Of a stretch of 64,000 nucleotides of DNA, positions 1-8,868 are shown piece by piece. The notes below the pieces were generated by a model, which searched no databases, was not told where the DNA came from, and worked only from the letters and a program-made list of their open reading frames with translations. The stretch is from JANNAT01 sp031384605 (GTDB lineage Bacteria; Pseudomonadota; Alphaproteobacteria; Rhodobacterales; Rhodobacteraceae). The first letter of the stretch is position 1, and each line of letters opens with the position of its first letter. Location of the stretch: contig JANNAT010000050.1 in assembly GCA_031384605.1 (NCBI GenBank), forward strand, positions 1 to 64,000, read 5' to 3'. A program made the translations under genes and the position numbers.

Positions 1-1
1 T

Positions 2-43
2 TCCACCGAAGCCACTGATAACATCAAGTCGATGATGCAGTGA
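2..43 (+). CDS. 3' end of an unidentified CDS, possibly a sugar-binding protein
   Basis: An open frame enters from the left edge and ends in TGA at 41-43, giving only 13 residues ending NIKSMMQ. That is too short for homology. Its place directly upstream of an oxidoreductase and a ribose-type ABC ATPase and permease on the same strand suggests the substrate-binding protein of that transporter. This is inference from context only. Confidence 0.4.
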   Translation, partial: STEATDNIKSMMQ

Positions 44-50
44 TCCCTGC

Positions 51-124
51 CGCGCGGGGGCCATCCCCGCGCGAAACCAGAGCCTTCGGTCCGGCAGATT
101 GCTCCCCGCCCGCCCGAAGGCTCT
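51..124 (+). terminator. Two tandem hairpins after the truncated upstream gene
   Basis: A perfect 9-bp stem (CGCGCGGGG / CCCCGCGCG, 51-73, 5-nt loop) is followed by a perfect 11-bp stem (AGAGCCTTCGG / CCGAAGGCTCT, 79-124, longer loop). Neither has a U-tract, so full termination is doubtful. A role in stabilising the upstream message or attenuating read-through between a binding-protein gene and the rest of a transporter operon is plausible. Confidence 0.5.
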
Positions 125-146
125 CCCCATTTCCCGGAGACGACAA

Positions 147-1313
147 ATGACCAAAGTGATGAATGTCGCCATGATCGGCGGCGGGTTCATGGGCAAGGCG
201 CATGCCATGGCCTATGCGTCGATGCCGATGTTCTTCTGGCCCGCTCCGGCCATTCCGCACCGCAAGGTCGTGGTCGATGTCACCGACGGCATGGCTGAAG
301 AGGCGCGTCGCAGGTTCGGTTTTGACGAGGCCAGCAGCGACTGGCGGGCCGTGGTAAACCGCCCGGATATCGACGTGGTCGATATCTGCACGCCCAACAA
401 CGTCCATGCCGAAATCGCCATCGCTGCGGCGAAAGCGGGCAAGCACATCATTTGCGAAAAGCCCCTCGCACGCACGGTGGAAGAGGCCCGCGCGATGACC
501 GAGGCGGCAAAGGCCGCCGGCATCATCCACATGGTCGCCTTCAACTATCGCCGCACGCCCGCCGTGGCGCTGGCCAAGAAATTCATCGACGAAGGCCGTA
601 TCGGCAAGATTCTGAACTTCCGCGGCACCTATCTGCAGGACTGGTCGGCTGATGAGAATGGCCCGCTGTCGTGGCGCTTCCAGAAAAAGATTGCAGGCTC
701 CGGCGCAGTTGGCGATATCGGCACGCATGTGGTCGATCTGGCGCATTATCTGGTGGGCCCTATCGCCGAGGTGATCGCGATGACCCATACCTATGTGAAA
801 ACCCGGCCGATCCAGCAGGGTGGGGTCGACAAACTGGGGGCGTCCGAGAAATCTGCGGGTGTCGAACGCGCCCCGGTGGATGTGGATGACGAGGTGATCT
901 CGATGCTGCGCTTTGCCGGTGGCGCTGTCGGCAGCCTTGAGGCCACACGCAACGCCTGGGGCCGCAACAACTTCATCACGCTGGAGATTCACGGCACCAA
1001 GGGCTCGATCCACTTCAACTATGAACGCCGCGACGAATTGCAGGTGATGTTTGCCGATGATCCGGCAGATGCGCGCGGGTTCCGCACGATTTATACTGGT
1101 CCGGCGCATCCCTATGGTGGTGGTCTGTGGCCGATCCCGGGGTTGGGCATCGGGTATTCCGAGACGAAGATCGTGGAATGCTTCGATTTCTTCAGCGCCA
1201 TCGCGTCAGGCAAGCAGCCCAGCCCGAACTTCGAGGACGGGTTATTGACCGAACTGGTGGCGGACGCGATGCTGCGCTCTGGGGAGTCCGGCAAATGGGA
1301 AACGGTGAAATGA
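147..1313 (+). CDS. Gfo/Idh/MocA-family NAD(P)-dependent sugar oxidoreductase
   Basis: A 388-residue protein with an N-terminal Rossmann nucleotide-binding motif (VAMIGGGFMGKAHAMAY, residues ~6-22) and the family's ICEKPLART motif near residue 105, where the lysine is catalytic. These enzymes oxidise or reduce sugars, inositols or their derivatives in the cytoplasm. The ATG at 147 is chosen over upstream starts because a good ribosome-binding site (GGAGA, 136-140) precedes it and the Rossmann motif follows at once. The stop overlaps the start of the ABC ATPase gene (ATGA), so it is part of a sugar uptake operon. The substrate is not known. Confidence 0.88.
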   Translation: MTKVMNVAMIGGGFMGKAHAMAYASMPMFFWPAPAIPHRKVVVDVTDGMAEEARRRFGFDEASSDWRAVVNRPDIDVVDICTPNNVHAEIAIAAAKAGKHIICEKPLARTVEEARAMTEAAKAAGIIHMVAFNYRRTPAVALAKKFIDEGRIGKILNFRGTYLQDWSADENGPLSWRFQKKIAGSGAVGDIGTHVVDLAHYLVGPIAEVIAMTHTYVKTRPIQQGGVDKLGASEKSAGVERAPVDVDDEVISMLRFAGGAVGSLEATRNAWGRNNFITLEIHGTKGSIHFNYERRDELQVMFADDPADARGFRTIYTGPAHPYGGGLWPIPGLGIGYSETKIVECFDFFSAIASGKQPSPNFEDGLLTELVADAMLRSGESGKWETVK

Positions 1314-2878
1314 CCGCCTCGGCGCCCGCTGTCCGCATGGTGGGGATTTCCAAATCCTTCGGCGGTGTATGCGCGCTGGACAACGTCGATCTGGAGGTTC
1401 TGCCCGGCGAGGTTCATGCCCTGCTGGGCGGCAACGGGGCCGGAAAATCCACCATTCTGAAGGTGCTGAACGGCGTGCACATCCCCGATGAAGGCACGGT
1501 TGAGGTGGCAGGCCAAAGGCTTGCCGCCCCGACACCCGAGGCCGCCCGAGCCGCTGGAGTGGCTATGAACTTTCAGGAAATGTCGCTGATCCCCACCCTG
1601 ACCGTGGCGCAAAACGTGTTCCTGACGCGCGAGGCCCGCGATGCGCGCGGCCTGATCGACGACGAAGACTCGATCCGCCGCGCCGAGGCGATCTTCAGGA
1701 TGCTGGAGGTCGAGGTGAACCCGCGCGCACTGGTCGGCGATCTTGGCGCGGGCCAAAAGCAACTGACCGAGATTGCCAAGGCCATCAGTCAGGATGCGCG
1801 CGTGCTGATCCTTGACGAGCCTTCGACCGCGCTGGCGGTATCAGATGTGGAACGGTTGTTCGTTTTCCTGCGCAAACTGACGGCCAAGGGGGTGGCGATC
1901 ATCTATGTCAGCCATCGGATGGACGAAATAGCCCGTATCGCCGACCGCGCCACGATCCTGCGTGACGGACGGCATGTCATCACAGCACCGATGGCGGACC
2001 TGCCCATTGATACAATGATCGAACACATCGTCGGAAAACGATCAAAGGGATTGGCGGATGTGGCGCGCGGCATATCTGCGCGGGGTGAGGCCTTGTTAGA
2101 GCTGCAGGGAGTGACCGGGCCGCACAAGCCCGATAACGTCAGCTTTACCCTGCACCGGGGCGAGGTGCTGGGGCTTGCGGGGTTGCTTGGGTCGGGCCGG
2201 TCGGCGCTGGCGCGGGTGATCGCGGGGATCGAGCCTGCGGTATCGGGCGAAATACGCATCAAGGGCAAACCGGTGCAGATCCGCCGCCCCGCCGATGCGA
2301 TTGCCCACGGCGTGGCCTTGGTTCCCGAAGCCCGCGCCACGCAAGGCATCATCCCCGCCCACAGCGTTGCCGAAAACATGGTCATGGCGGTTCTGGGGCG
2401 GATCACGAAACGCGGTCTGGTGGACCCGTCCCGCGCGACGGCGATCACCGACAGCATGATCCAGCGCCTATCGGTCAAGACAGCCAGCCGGGACCATGCC
2501 GTATCGACCCTGTCGGGCGGCAACCAGCAAAAGGTGGTGATCGGCAAATGGCTGGCCACCGACCCCGATATTCTGATCCTTGATGAGCCCACCGCAGGCA
2601 TTGACATCGGGTCGAAGTCCGAAATCATCCGGCTGGTGCGCGACCTTGCACAGGCGGGCAAAGGGGTGCTGGTAATCTCATCCGAACTTTCGGAGTTGCT
2701 GACCGCCTGCGACCGTATTCTGGTCATGGCCGATGGCCGCGCGCATCAGATGCTGGACCGCTCCGATCTGGACGATCCTGACGAGACCAACCCCGACCAT
2801 GCCCTGCAAGCCGCCGAACGGCGTCTGCAGATTGAAATCCAAAAAGCCCTGACCGCAAAGGAGGCCATTCATGGCTAA
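1310..2878 (+). CDS. Sugar ABC transporter, double ATPase subunit (RbsA/MglA type)
   Basis: A 522-residue protein with two ABC domains, as in ribose/galactose-type importers. The first half has a full Walker A (GGNGAGKST, ~40-48), signature LGAGQKQLTEIAKA and Walker B VLILDEPSTAL. The second has the usual degenerate Walker A (GLLGSGRSALAR), signature LSGGNQQKVVIGKW and ILILDEPTAGID. The ATG at 1310 overlaps the previous stop by 4 bp. It energises the permease encoded next. The substrate is probably a monosaccharide or polyol, but is not readable from the sequence. Confidence 0.93.
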   Translation: MTASAPAVRMVGISKSFGGVCALDNVDLEVLPGEVHALLGGNGAGKSTILKVLNGVHIPDEGTVEVAGQRLAAPTPEAARAAGVAMNFQEMSLIPTLTVAQNVFLTREARDARGLIDDEDSIRRAEAIFRMLEVEVNPRALVGDLGAGQKQLTEIAKAISQDARVLILDEPSTALAVSDVERLFVFLRKLTAKGVAIIYVSHRMDEIARIADRATILRDGRHVITAPMADLPIDTMIEHIVGKRSKGLADVARGISARGEALLELQGVTGPHKPDNVSFTLHRGEVLGLAGLLGSGRSALARVIAGIEPAVSGEIRIKGKPVQIRRPADAIAHGVALVPEARATQGIIPAHSVAENMVMAVLGRITKRGLVDPSRATAITDSMIQRLSVKTASRDHAVSTLSGGNQQKVVIGKWLATDPDILILDEPTAGIDIGSKSEIIRLVRDLAQAGKGVLVISSELSELLTACDRILVMADGRAHQMLDRSDLDDPDETNPDHALQAAERRLQIEIQKALTAKEAIHG

Positions 2879-3824
2879 GCCAATACCTGCCCCCGGCGGG
2901 GCCCTGTTTGCCAACTGGCGGCAGAACATCATCTACATCGGTTTTATCGCGATATTTCTGATTTTCGCGCTGACGCTGAACGACAAGGGGTTCCTGAACC
3001 CCAACAACTTGCTGAACATCGTGCGGCAGACGGCGATGATTGCCGTCATGGCCATCGCGATGACCTTCGTTCTCTCGGCGGGCGAGATCGACCTGTCGGT
3101 GGGGGCCGTTGCCGGATTGGCGTCGGTGACGGTTGCCATGGCCATCGCGGTGGCGGGCCCCGTGGGAGGCATTCTGGCTGGCATCGCGACCGGCCTTGCG
3201 GTCGGCATGTTCAACGGCTGGCTGACCACGAGGATCGGTATTCCGTCGTTTCTGACGACCCTTGCGATGATGGGCATCGCCAAGGGCGTCGCGATGTGGA
3301 TATCCGACACTGCTGCGGTGCCAATCCTTTCGCCGGGCTATTCCTGGGTGTTTGGCGGCGGGTCGGTCGGGCCGATCCCGGTGCTGTTGTTCTGGATCGC
3401 GGCACTGGGCGGGGTGGGGCATATCGTGCTGCGCCGGGCAGGCGTTGGTCGCCGGGTGCTGGCGACCGGTGGCGGGGCAACCGCTGCGCGCTATTCCGGC
3501 ATCGACACGGCAAACATCAAGATGAAGGTGCTGGTCTTGTCGTCCTGTGCGGCGGCACTGGCCGGGATGCTTTACGCCGGACGCCTGCAATCTGGCCGCT
3601 TCCAGTTGGGCGAGGGTGACGAGTTGTCCGTCATCGCGGCGGCGGTTCTGGGCGGCACCAGCCTGTTCGGCGGCAAGGGCACTGTGATCGGCACCATTGT
3701 TGGTGCCATGATGATCGGGCTGATCAACAACGGCCTGATCCTGTTTGGGCTGGAGTTCAGCCAGCAACTGATCGCGCGGGGCGGGATCATCATCCTCGCC
3801 GTCGCCCTAAGTCAGAAGCGGTGA
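2871..3824 (+). CDS. Sugar ABC transporter permease (RbsC/BPD_transp_2 family)
   Basis: A 317-residue, strongly hydrophobic protein with about eight to ten membrane segments. It has the family motifs SAGEIDLSVGAVAGLASV (~residues 67-84) and VLGGTSLFGGKGTVIGT near 258, both typical of ribose-type permeases. It overlaps the ATPase gene by 8 bp, which implies translational coupling. It should form the inner-membrane channel for the sugar delivered by the periplasmic binding protein. Confidence 0.92.
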   Translation: MAKPIPAPGGALFANWRQNIIYIGFIAIFLIFALTLNDKGFLNPNNLLNIVRQTAMIAVMAIAMTFVLSAGEIDLSVGAVAGLASVTVAMAIAVAGPVGGILAGIATGLAVGMFNGWLTTRIGIPSFLTTLAMMGIAKGVAMWISDTAAVPILSPGYSWVFGGGSVGPIPVLLFWIAALGGVGHIVLRRAGVGRRVLATGGGATAARYSGIDTANIKMKVLVLSSCAAALAGMLYAGRLQSGRFQLGEGDELSVIAAAVLGGTSLFGGKGTVIGTIVGAMMIGLINNGLILFGLEFSQQLIARGGIIILAVALSQKR

Positions 3825-3828
3825 TGTC

Positions 3829-4140
3829 ATGGCGCATGTAACGATCATCGGCACCGTCACTGCAAAGCCCGAGACGCGCGACGAACTTCACGGATTGCTT
3901 GCGGCACAGGTGGCCCCAACGCGGGCCGAGCCCGGCTGCCTCAACTATGACTTCCATGTCGATGCGGCTGATCCCTGCTGTTTTGTCTTTTATGAAAACT
4001 GGCATAGCCAAGCTGATCTGGACGCGCACTTGGCGATGCCGCACCTCGCGCCGCTGTTTTCACAGCTGGGCCGGCTTTTGGCCAAGCCGGTCGATATCCG
4101 GCATCTGACGATGCTTTCGGACATGGCCGGCCAGCATTGA
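3829..4140 (+). CDS. Antibiotic biosynthesis monooxygenase (ABM)-fold protein
   Basis: A 103-residue protein of the dimeric alpha/beta-barrel ABM fold: AHVTIIGTVTAKPETRDEL at the start, the conserved EPGCLNYDFHVD segment (~residues 37-48) and FVFYENWHSQADLDAH. Relatives include YgiN-type quinol monooxygenases and enzymes that appear in sugar-catabolic clusters. It begins 4 bp after the permease stop and is the last intact gene of this operon; what follows is decayed. The exact reaction is unknown. Confidence 0.8.
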   Translation: MAHVTIIGTVTAKPETRDELHGLLAAQVAPTRAEPGCLNYDFHVDAADPCCFVFYENWHSQADLDAHLAMPHLAPLFSQLGRLLAKPVDIRHLTMLSDMAGQH

Positions 4141-4200
4141 CGTTGCAACCGTGGCGCTGGTCAAAGCCACGGGTGAAACCTTCCATGATAGGATCACGAC

Positions 4201-4446
4201 ATGCGCCTGAAACGGGGCATGGTGTGTGGCGACAAAGGGGGCCTTCATCGGTGGCGTGCACCGCATTACGGTGCGGCTGGATGGCCATTGGGATCTGATC
4301 GCCGGGGCGTTTTCGTCTGACCCCGAACGGGCGGCGCAATCGGCGGCGGAGCTGGGGATTGCGGCACAGCGCAGCTATGACAGCTTTGCTGCGATGGCAA
4401 AGGCCGAGGCGGCACGGCCAGACGGCATTGATGCCGTGGCGAGGGC
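4201..4446 (+). pseudogene. Remnant of a Gfo/Idh/MocA oxidoreductase (5' part, frameshifted)
   Basis: ATG at 4201 begins a frame that resembles the N-terminus of a second family of Gfo/Idh/MocA dehydrogenases. The homology jumps frame at a run of five G (4237-4241); removing one G joins GMVCGDKGAF to IGGVHRITVRLDGHWD. Similarity continues through SSDPERAAQSAAELGI to PDGIDAVA near 4440, where it stops and aldehyde-dehydrogenase sequence begins without a stop codon. About two thirds of the gene is gone. The junction is placed from remembered family patterns, so its exact base is approximate. Confidence 0.75.
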
Positions 4447-5215
4447 TGCTTTGGTTGTCCGACCAGGGGTCGCAATGGTGTCGTTCGCGGGCGGCCATGT
4501 GACCGGCCGCGCGATTGCGAAAGTTGCCCGGCTCAAGCCGATGTCCATGGACTTGGGCGGAAATGCTCCTGTGATCGTAATTCACGACGCCGACCTTGCG
4601 CGTGCAGTTCCTGATTGCGGGTTAGGTGCTTTCTGGGCTGCAGGACAGAACTGCATCGGTGTGCAGCGAATTTTTCGCCAAGACATTGTTTTTGCAAGTT
4701 TCAAGGATGCCTTTCTGGCACAAACAGCCATGCTGACAGTAGGGGACCCATTCGATCCAGCCACAGATATGGGGCCGATGATTTCTGAAGCGGCCGCGCG
4801 AAGAATAGAGGCCCGGGTCGAAGACGCAATCGCCCATGGTGCATCGTGACTTATTGGGCATCGCAGAAAAGGAGCGTTTTACGCGCCGACGGTCTTGACG
4901 AATGTCTCTGCGACTTCTTGGGTTCGGTACGAAAAAGTCTTTGCGCCTGTCGTCATCATCGAACCTTGGAATGATCTTGATGCCGTCCTGGCATCCGCCA
5001 ACATTCCTGATTTCGCCTTGCATGGCGCGGTCTTCGGGCGTGACATTGACCTTCTGCAACGCGTGATTTCAGGCGTTGATACCGGCGGAGTTATGGTTAA
5101 CGACAATTCTGATTTCCGCTTTGATGGAATGCCCTTCGGAGGTGCAAAGCGTGGGGCAATTGGTCGGGAAAGCGTTCTTTTCGCGATGGAGCAAATGAGT
5201 CGATCGAAAGTGGTC
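4447..5215 (+). pseudogene. Remnant of an NAD-dependent aldehyde dehydrogenase (3' part, nonsense codon)
   Basis: The frame shows the C-terminal half of an aldehyde dehydrogenase: RPGVAMVSFAGG, LGGNAPVIVIHDADL, the catalytic-cysteine motif GQNCIGVQRI and DPATDMGPMISEA. A TGA at 4847-4849 interrupts it, yet the same frame resumes at once with GHRRKGAFYAPTVLTNVSA, VFAPVVIIEPW, GGVMVNDNSDFRFDGMPFGG and KVVCF. The 5' half, including the nucleotide-binding core, is missing. The piece is fused in frame to the oxidoreductase remnant upstream, so a deletion joined two neighbouring genes. Composition looks more AT-rich than the surroundings by eye. Confidence 0.82.
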
Positions 5216-5261
5216 TGCTTTCGGGTGCGAGCTAACGATCAATCCTGCACACTGATTTGTG

Positions 5262-5919
5262 GAATTCGCATCGTTTTGCGTTGTCTCAACCGACACCTGG
5301 GTGGTGGTGATGACAGTTGATGGCAATCCGGTGGCCCTTGATCCGGCACGTGACAGCCTGATCAACGTCAATGCGCTTGGAATGCCCATGCCGTCAGCGC
5401 GATTTATGGGCGGGCGGGACTATAAGGTGATGCGGGGGCAGGGGTGCTGCGCCAAGCGAAAACGATGTCCGGATCGTTTTAGACGAACCTTTCTTGTTGC
5501 TGCCCTCAGGTCAGCCTTTGACGGACCCATTTCAAGGGCACCGCTTTGGTTGGACACCCACCGAACCTGCCGTCACCGACCCAAAACGCAACGTGGTTCT
5601 GGTGTTCTATCTGGCGCTGATGACAGCCGAATGTCTGGCGATGACAGGTGCAGATGGGACAGTGATCGTTGAAGGCCGGTTTGCGCGACACCCGCAGTAT
5701 CTGAATATGTTGGCCGCCGCGATGGGTTAAGCCGTAATCGCCGCCGCGTCGCACATCGGAACAGCCATCGGTTCTGCGTTGCTTTTCACAGCGGATAGCG
5801 CAGGTTCTTTGGCCCAAAACACCGCAACGGTCTTGGCGTGCGATACCAATCTGGTCCGCTATGCCAAAGAGTGGTGCGCGGCAGTGCAGCGCCACGTCAA
5901 TCCGGCACCCATCGTTTGA
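5262..5919 (+). pseudogene. Remnant of an FGGY-family carbohydrate kinase (3' part)
   Basis: The C-terminal half of an FGGY sugar kinase is recognisable: STDTWVVVMTVDG, the motif NALGMPMPSARFMGGRDYK, then after a frame change in the G-rich stretch 5433-5444, PSENDVRIVLDEPFLLLPSG, VLVFYLALMTAECL and VEGRFARHPQYLNMLAAAMG. A TAA at 5728-5730 then interrupts, and the same frame continues with the conserved HIGTAIGSALLF to TGA at 5917. The ATP-binding N-terminal half is absent. Its 3' end overlaps the convergent UnbV-type gene by 23 bp. Confidence 0.8.
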
Positions 5920-7498
5920 TTGGCATATCCCGCGCCGCATCATAGAAGGTATCCGCCTGCACCGCCTGCCAATCTGTGCTGGTTTTGTCAGGCCAGATCA
6001 CCCGCGCTTCGGCCCCGGTCGCATCGCCCAGCCCAAAATGCACCCAACCGAGTTGCCCACTGGCATGACCGCCGCCTGCGAAAATCTCGTGTCGCATCAG
6101 CGTGGTGCCGATCCGCATTTCAACCCAGGTGCCAATCGCATCGCGGTTTGTGCCGGGTTGCGTGACGCGGAAGGCCAACCAATTGGCGGGCCGGTCCATG
6201 CCGGTATTGCGCCAGATTTGCGCAGGATTGCCACGGTTGACGACAACCAGATCCAGCAATCCGTCCAGATTGAAATCCGCCAACGCCGCGCCCCGGCTGG
6301 TTTGCATCGACGCCACCCCCGCCAGATCGCCCGCCTCTTCAAACTTGCCTTCAAGGGTCTGCAGCAACAGGTTGTTGGGATCTTTCATGGCAAAATCGGG
6401 CATCGCCCAGACATTGCCTTTGGCGACAAACAGATCGGTCAATCCATCGTTGTTTACGTCTTCAAACTGCGCATGCCAGCCGGTGGATGGTTTCAACTCA
6501 CCCCCGGTATAGGGCCGGTGCGCGGTCACACCTTTGGCAAATGCGATGTCGGCAAAGGCAGGCTTTACGGGCGCATCAGGGGTAACAGTGGCCAAGGACT
6601 GCAGTTTATTATCCGCCATGCTGGTCAGATAATATTCAGGATAGCCATCGACGTTCAGATCCGCCGTGCCAATGCCCATGCCCCAGATGCGCAGCCGCGC
6701 CCAGCCTTCTTTGTCGGTATACAAAACCGGATCGGCACCCGGCGCGATGTTCCACAGCTGTTCGGCACCGCCTTTGTAATACTCGCGGTCATTCGACACC
6801 CGCAACGATGCGGTGCCCGAATTATTCCAATCGGTGAACAGCATCGACAGCGCGCAGTGGCTGGGTTTCAAAGACTGCGGGCCCGCGAAACCCGTGTCTT
6901 CGGCATTGGGGCGGTGCAGCCAGTTGTCGGTGCAACTGCCCCAGGGAAAGCTTTCCTCGGCGCGGTTGATATAGTTGCCGATGGCGATGGTTGGCCATTT
7001 TGCGCCCGCCTCAAACGTGGCCGCAAAGGCGGTTGACCACGCATCGCCGCCGTCAAAGCCCCAGTCCGCGTTGGCGGCAGCAAACTGGCAATTGCCAAGC
7101 CCGCGCATGACCATATTTTCACCAACCCGCAGCAAGACCAGATCGGTGATCCCGTCACTGTCGATGTCCAACGGATAGGCGCCTGCCACTTTGTCCAGTT
7201 CCAACCCGCTGATTTGCGCGCTGAATTTTAGCGCCCCGCCAACTGGGCTTTGGTTGATATAAAACGCGGCGGGTGACGATCCGCCGGCCAACAAGATTTC
7301 AGACCGCCCGTCGCCATTACAATCAAACGTCGCCACGCCGCCACCCACGATGTATTCCCATTCGCCGGTGTAGGTCGATGCAATGCCCGCGCTGGCAGTT
7401 TCGTCGACAAATTTGGGCACAGGCACAGAGGTTTCGGCATTGATCACGGCCGGAAACAGCGAAAGACAAACGGCGGTTAAGGCAGATCGGATCATCAT
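5897..7498 (-). CDS. CRTAC1-type FG-GAP repeat protein with ASPIC/UnbV domain, exported
   Basis: 533 residues with a signal peptide (MMIRSALTAVCLSLFPAVINAE). Several FG-GAP/VCBS calcium-binding loops follow: CNGDGRSE, DIDSDGITDLV, DLNVDGYPEYY, DVNNDGLTDLF and DFNLDGLLDLV, which predict a secreted beta-propeller. The C-terminus (LAFRVTQPGTNRDAIGTWVEM, then HFGLGDATGAEARVIWPD) matches the ASPIC/UnbV domain. The function of such proteins in bacteria is poorly known; binding of a partner or polymer in the periplasm is a guess. The start overlaps the haloperoxidase-like gene by 4 bp, so the two are translated together and probably work together. Confidence 0.85.
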   Translation of the reverse strand: MMIRSALTAVCLSLFPAVINAETSVPVPKFVDETASAGIASTYTGEWEYIVGGGVATFDCNGDGRSEILLAGGSSPAAFYINQSPVGGALKFSAQISGLELDKVAGAYPLDIDSDGITDLVLLRVGENMVMRGLGNCQFAAANADWGFDGGDAWSTAFAATFEAGAKWPTIAIGNYINRAEESFPWGSCTDNWLHRPNAEDTGFAGPQSLKPSHCALSMLFTDWNNSGTASLRVSNDREYYKGGAEQLWNIAPGADPVLYTDKEGWARLRIWGMGIGTADLNVDGYPEYYLTSMADNKLQSLATVTPDAPVKPAFADIAFAKGVTAHRPYTGGELKPSTGWHAQFEDVNNDGLTDLFVAKGNVWAMPDFAMKDPNNLLLQTLEGKFEEAGDLAGVASMQTSRGAALADFNLDGLLDLVVVNRGNPAQIWRNTGMDRPANWLAFRVTQPGTNRDAIGTWVEMRIGTTLMRHEIFAGGGHASGQLGWVHFGLGDATGAEARVIWPDKTSTDWQAVQADTFYDAARDMPIKRWVPD

Positions 7499-8823
7499 TT
7501 TTCCAGCGTTTTTAATGCGTTTACAAAGGCGCCAACACAGCGGCCCTGATCCAGACCATCCTCGATGGCCGGGCGAAAGTGGATGCCGCCATAAAGGCGC
7601 GAAATGGCCGCCTCATCTGCCGCAGCCCAAAAATTGGGGAAAGGGCGGGGGGCCATGCCATCTGCTTCGTGGGTGGCATCTTCAAAGGCGAACCCATCGC
7701 CCCAGATCGCGGTCAACACTGAAGCCGCCGCACCCGATTGCGTGCTGTGACCGCTGGGATATTCCGGGAACGGCGGGGTGATCAGCAGGGCCTCCCATTT
7801 CGGGTCCATCACTTTGCGGATATAGGTGATCGGGCGCAGGGTGTTGTATTGATACTTGGTTTGCCAATTGGCGATAAAGGCGTCAGCAACCGAAACCCCC
7901 AAGCGCGCCGTCACATCGACGCTGGTTTTGGTATCCGCGCCATCCGTTTGCAGAATCTGCAGGGCAATCGAGATCCAATGGCCGGGCGGCGTTGGAGACA
8001 GCATCGGATCGTCCGACCAGAACCGCGCGATTTCCTTTTGCTCATCGGTCAGGGTTGCCTTGATATCCATCACCTCGACCGCTTGTTTATAATAGTCGGA
8101 TGCCGGATCTTCACTGTAGGCGGTTGGTTCGGGCAACCCGCAATCGGCACCCACCGGCAGCGCAAAGCTGCGGTTAGTGCCCCAGTTTGGCAGCAGTGGT
8201 TTTTGCTGTTGGCGGATCAAACTGGTAGGTTTCCAGTGGCCATCCACTTCGACCAGCGGATATTCAAACGGAAATCCCATATTTTCGATCACCGCACCGC
8301 CATCGGTTTTTGACCATGCAATGATATGCTGGGCGATTTGTTGGCCGTAGGTCCGACTGCGCGCGGCGACAGCGGCATCAACCCCTTCCGCAGCCTTGGC
8401 CAATTGCGATTTGGCCATCGCCGCCATTGCGCGCTGCCCGGTAGGTCCGGTGTTGAAAAAGAAATCCTGTGCGGCCGTGGCCAAAGCCGCGTCTAAAACC
8501 ACCGCTTCGTCATACGTTTGCGCTGGATCGCGGGCGGGCACAGGTTCAAGGCCGCTTAATTGCGCGGCCAAAGACTGCATATCGTCCGCGCCCGACGCAA
8601 CTGCTTCGTATCCCACCACCCCGATATAGGCAAAAGCGCGGCTTGCAACGGGGGGGGAATACGTGGGTGTGTGACGCACCAGTTCCAGCACCAACTTATA
8701 CCAATTGGTCAGCGCACCTTGCGACCGCTGACCGCTGGTATCGGTTTGAGCAACCACGACGCCGCTGATGCACAGCAGGCCCGCTGTCAAAAGCACGGCT
8801 GTCAGATTACGATAGATTGTCAT
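7495..8823 (-). CDS. Vanadium-dependent haloperoxidase-like / PAP2-superfamily enzyme, exported
   Basis: 442 residues with an N-terminal signal peptide (hydrophobic to VVAQT). The C-terminal half carries the vanadate/phosphate-site motifs of the PAP2 superfamily: PSGHSTQSGAA (~345-355) and GGIHFRPAIEDG (~410-421), with the upstream YQYNTLRPITYI segment. Whether it oxidises halide or is an acid phosphatase cannot be decided by eye. It lies 45 bp downstream of xylA with no clear terminator between, so it may be expressed with the xylose genes, and it overlaps the UnbV protein gene by 4 bp. Confidence 0.85.
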   Translation of the reverse strand: MTIYRNLTAVLLTAGLLCISGVVVAQTDTSGQRSQGALTNWYKLVLELVRHTPTYSPPVASRAFAYIGVVGYEAVASGADDMQSLAAQLSGLEPVPARDPAQTYDEAVVLDAALATAAQDFFFNTGPTGQRAMAAMAKSQLAKAAEGVDAAVAARSRTYGQQIAQHIIAWSKTDGGAVIENMGFPFEYPLVEVDGHWKPTSLIRQQQKPLLPNWGTNRSFALPVGADCGLPEPTAYSEDPASDYYKQAVEVMDIKATLTDEQKEIARFWSDDPMLSPTPPGHWISIALQILQTDGADTKTSVDVTARLGVSVADAFIANWQTKYQYNTLRPITYIRKVMDPKWEALLITPPFPEYPSGHSTQSGAAASVLTAIWGDGFAFEDATHEADGMAPRPFPNFWAAADEAAISRLYGGIHFRPAIEDGLDQGRCVGAFVNALKTLEK

Positions 8824-8868
8824 AGCGGCCCCGGCCTTAGGTCTGTCAACGTTTTTTCAAGTCATTGC

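Noticed and set aside
2724..3767. Minus-strand open frame of 347 codons
   Set aside because: Antisense to the well-supported permease; composition rich in H, R, Q and D typical of shadow frames.
5861..7036. Long plus-strand open frame of 391 codons
   Set aside because: It lies antisense to the UnbV-type gene, has no recognisable motif, and arises from GC-rich codon bias in the real gene.
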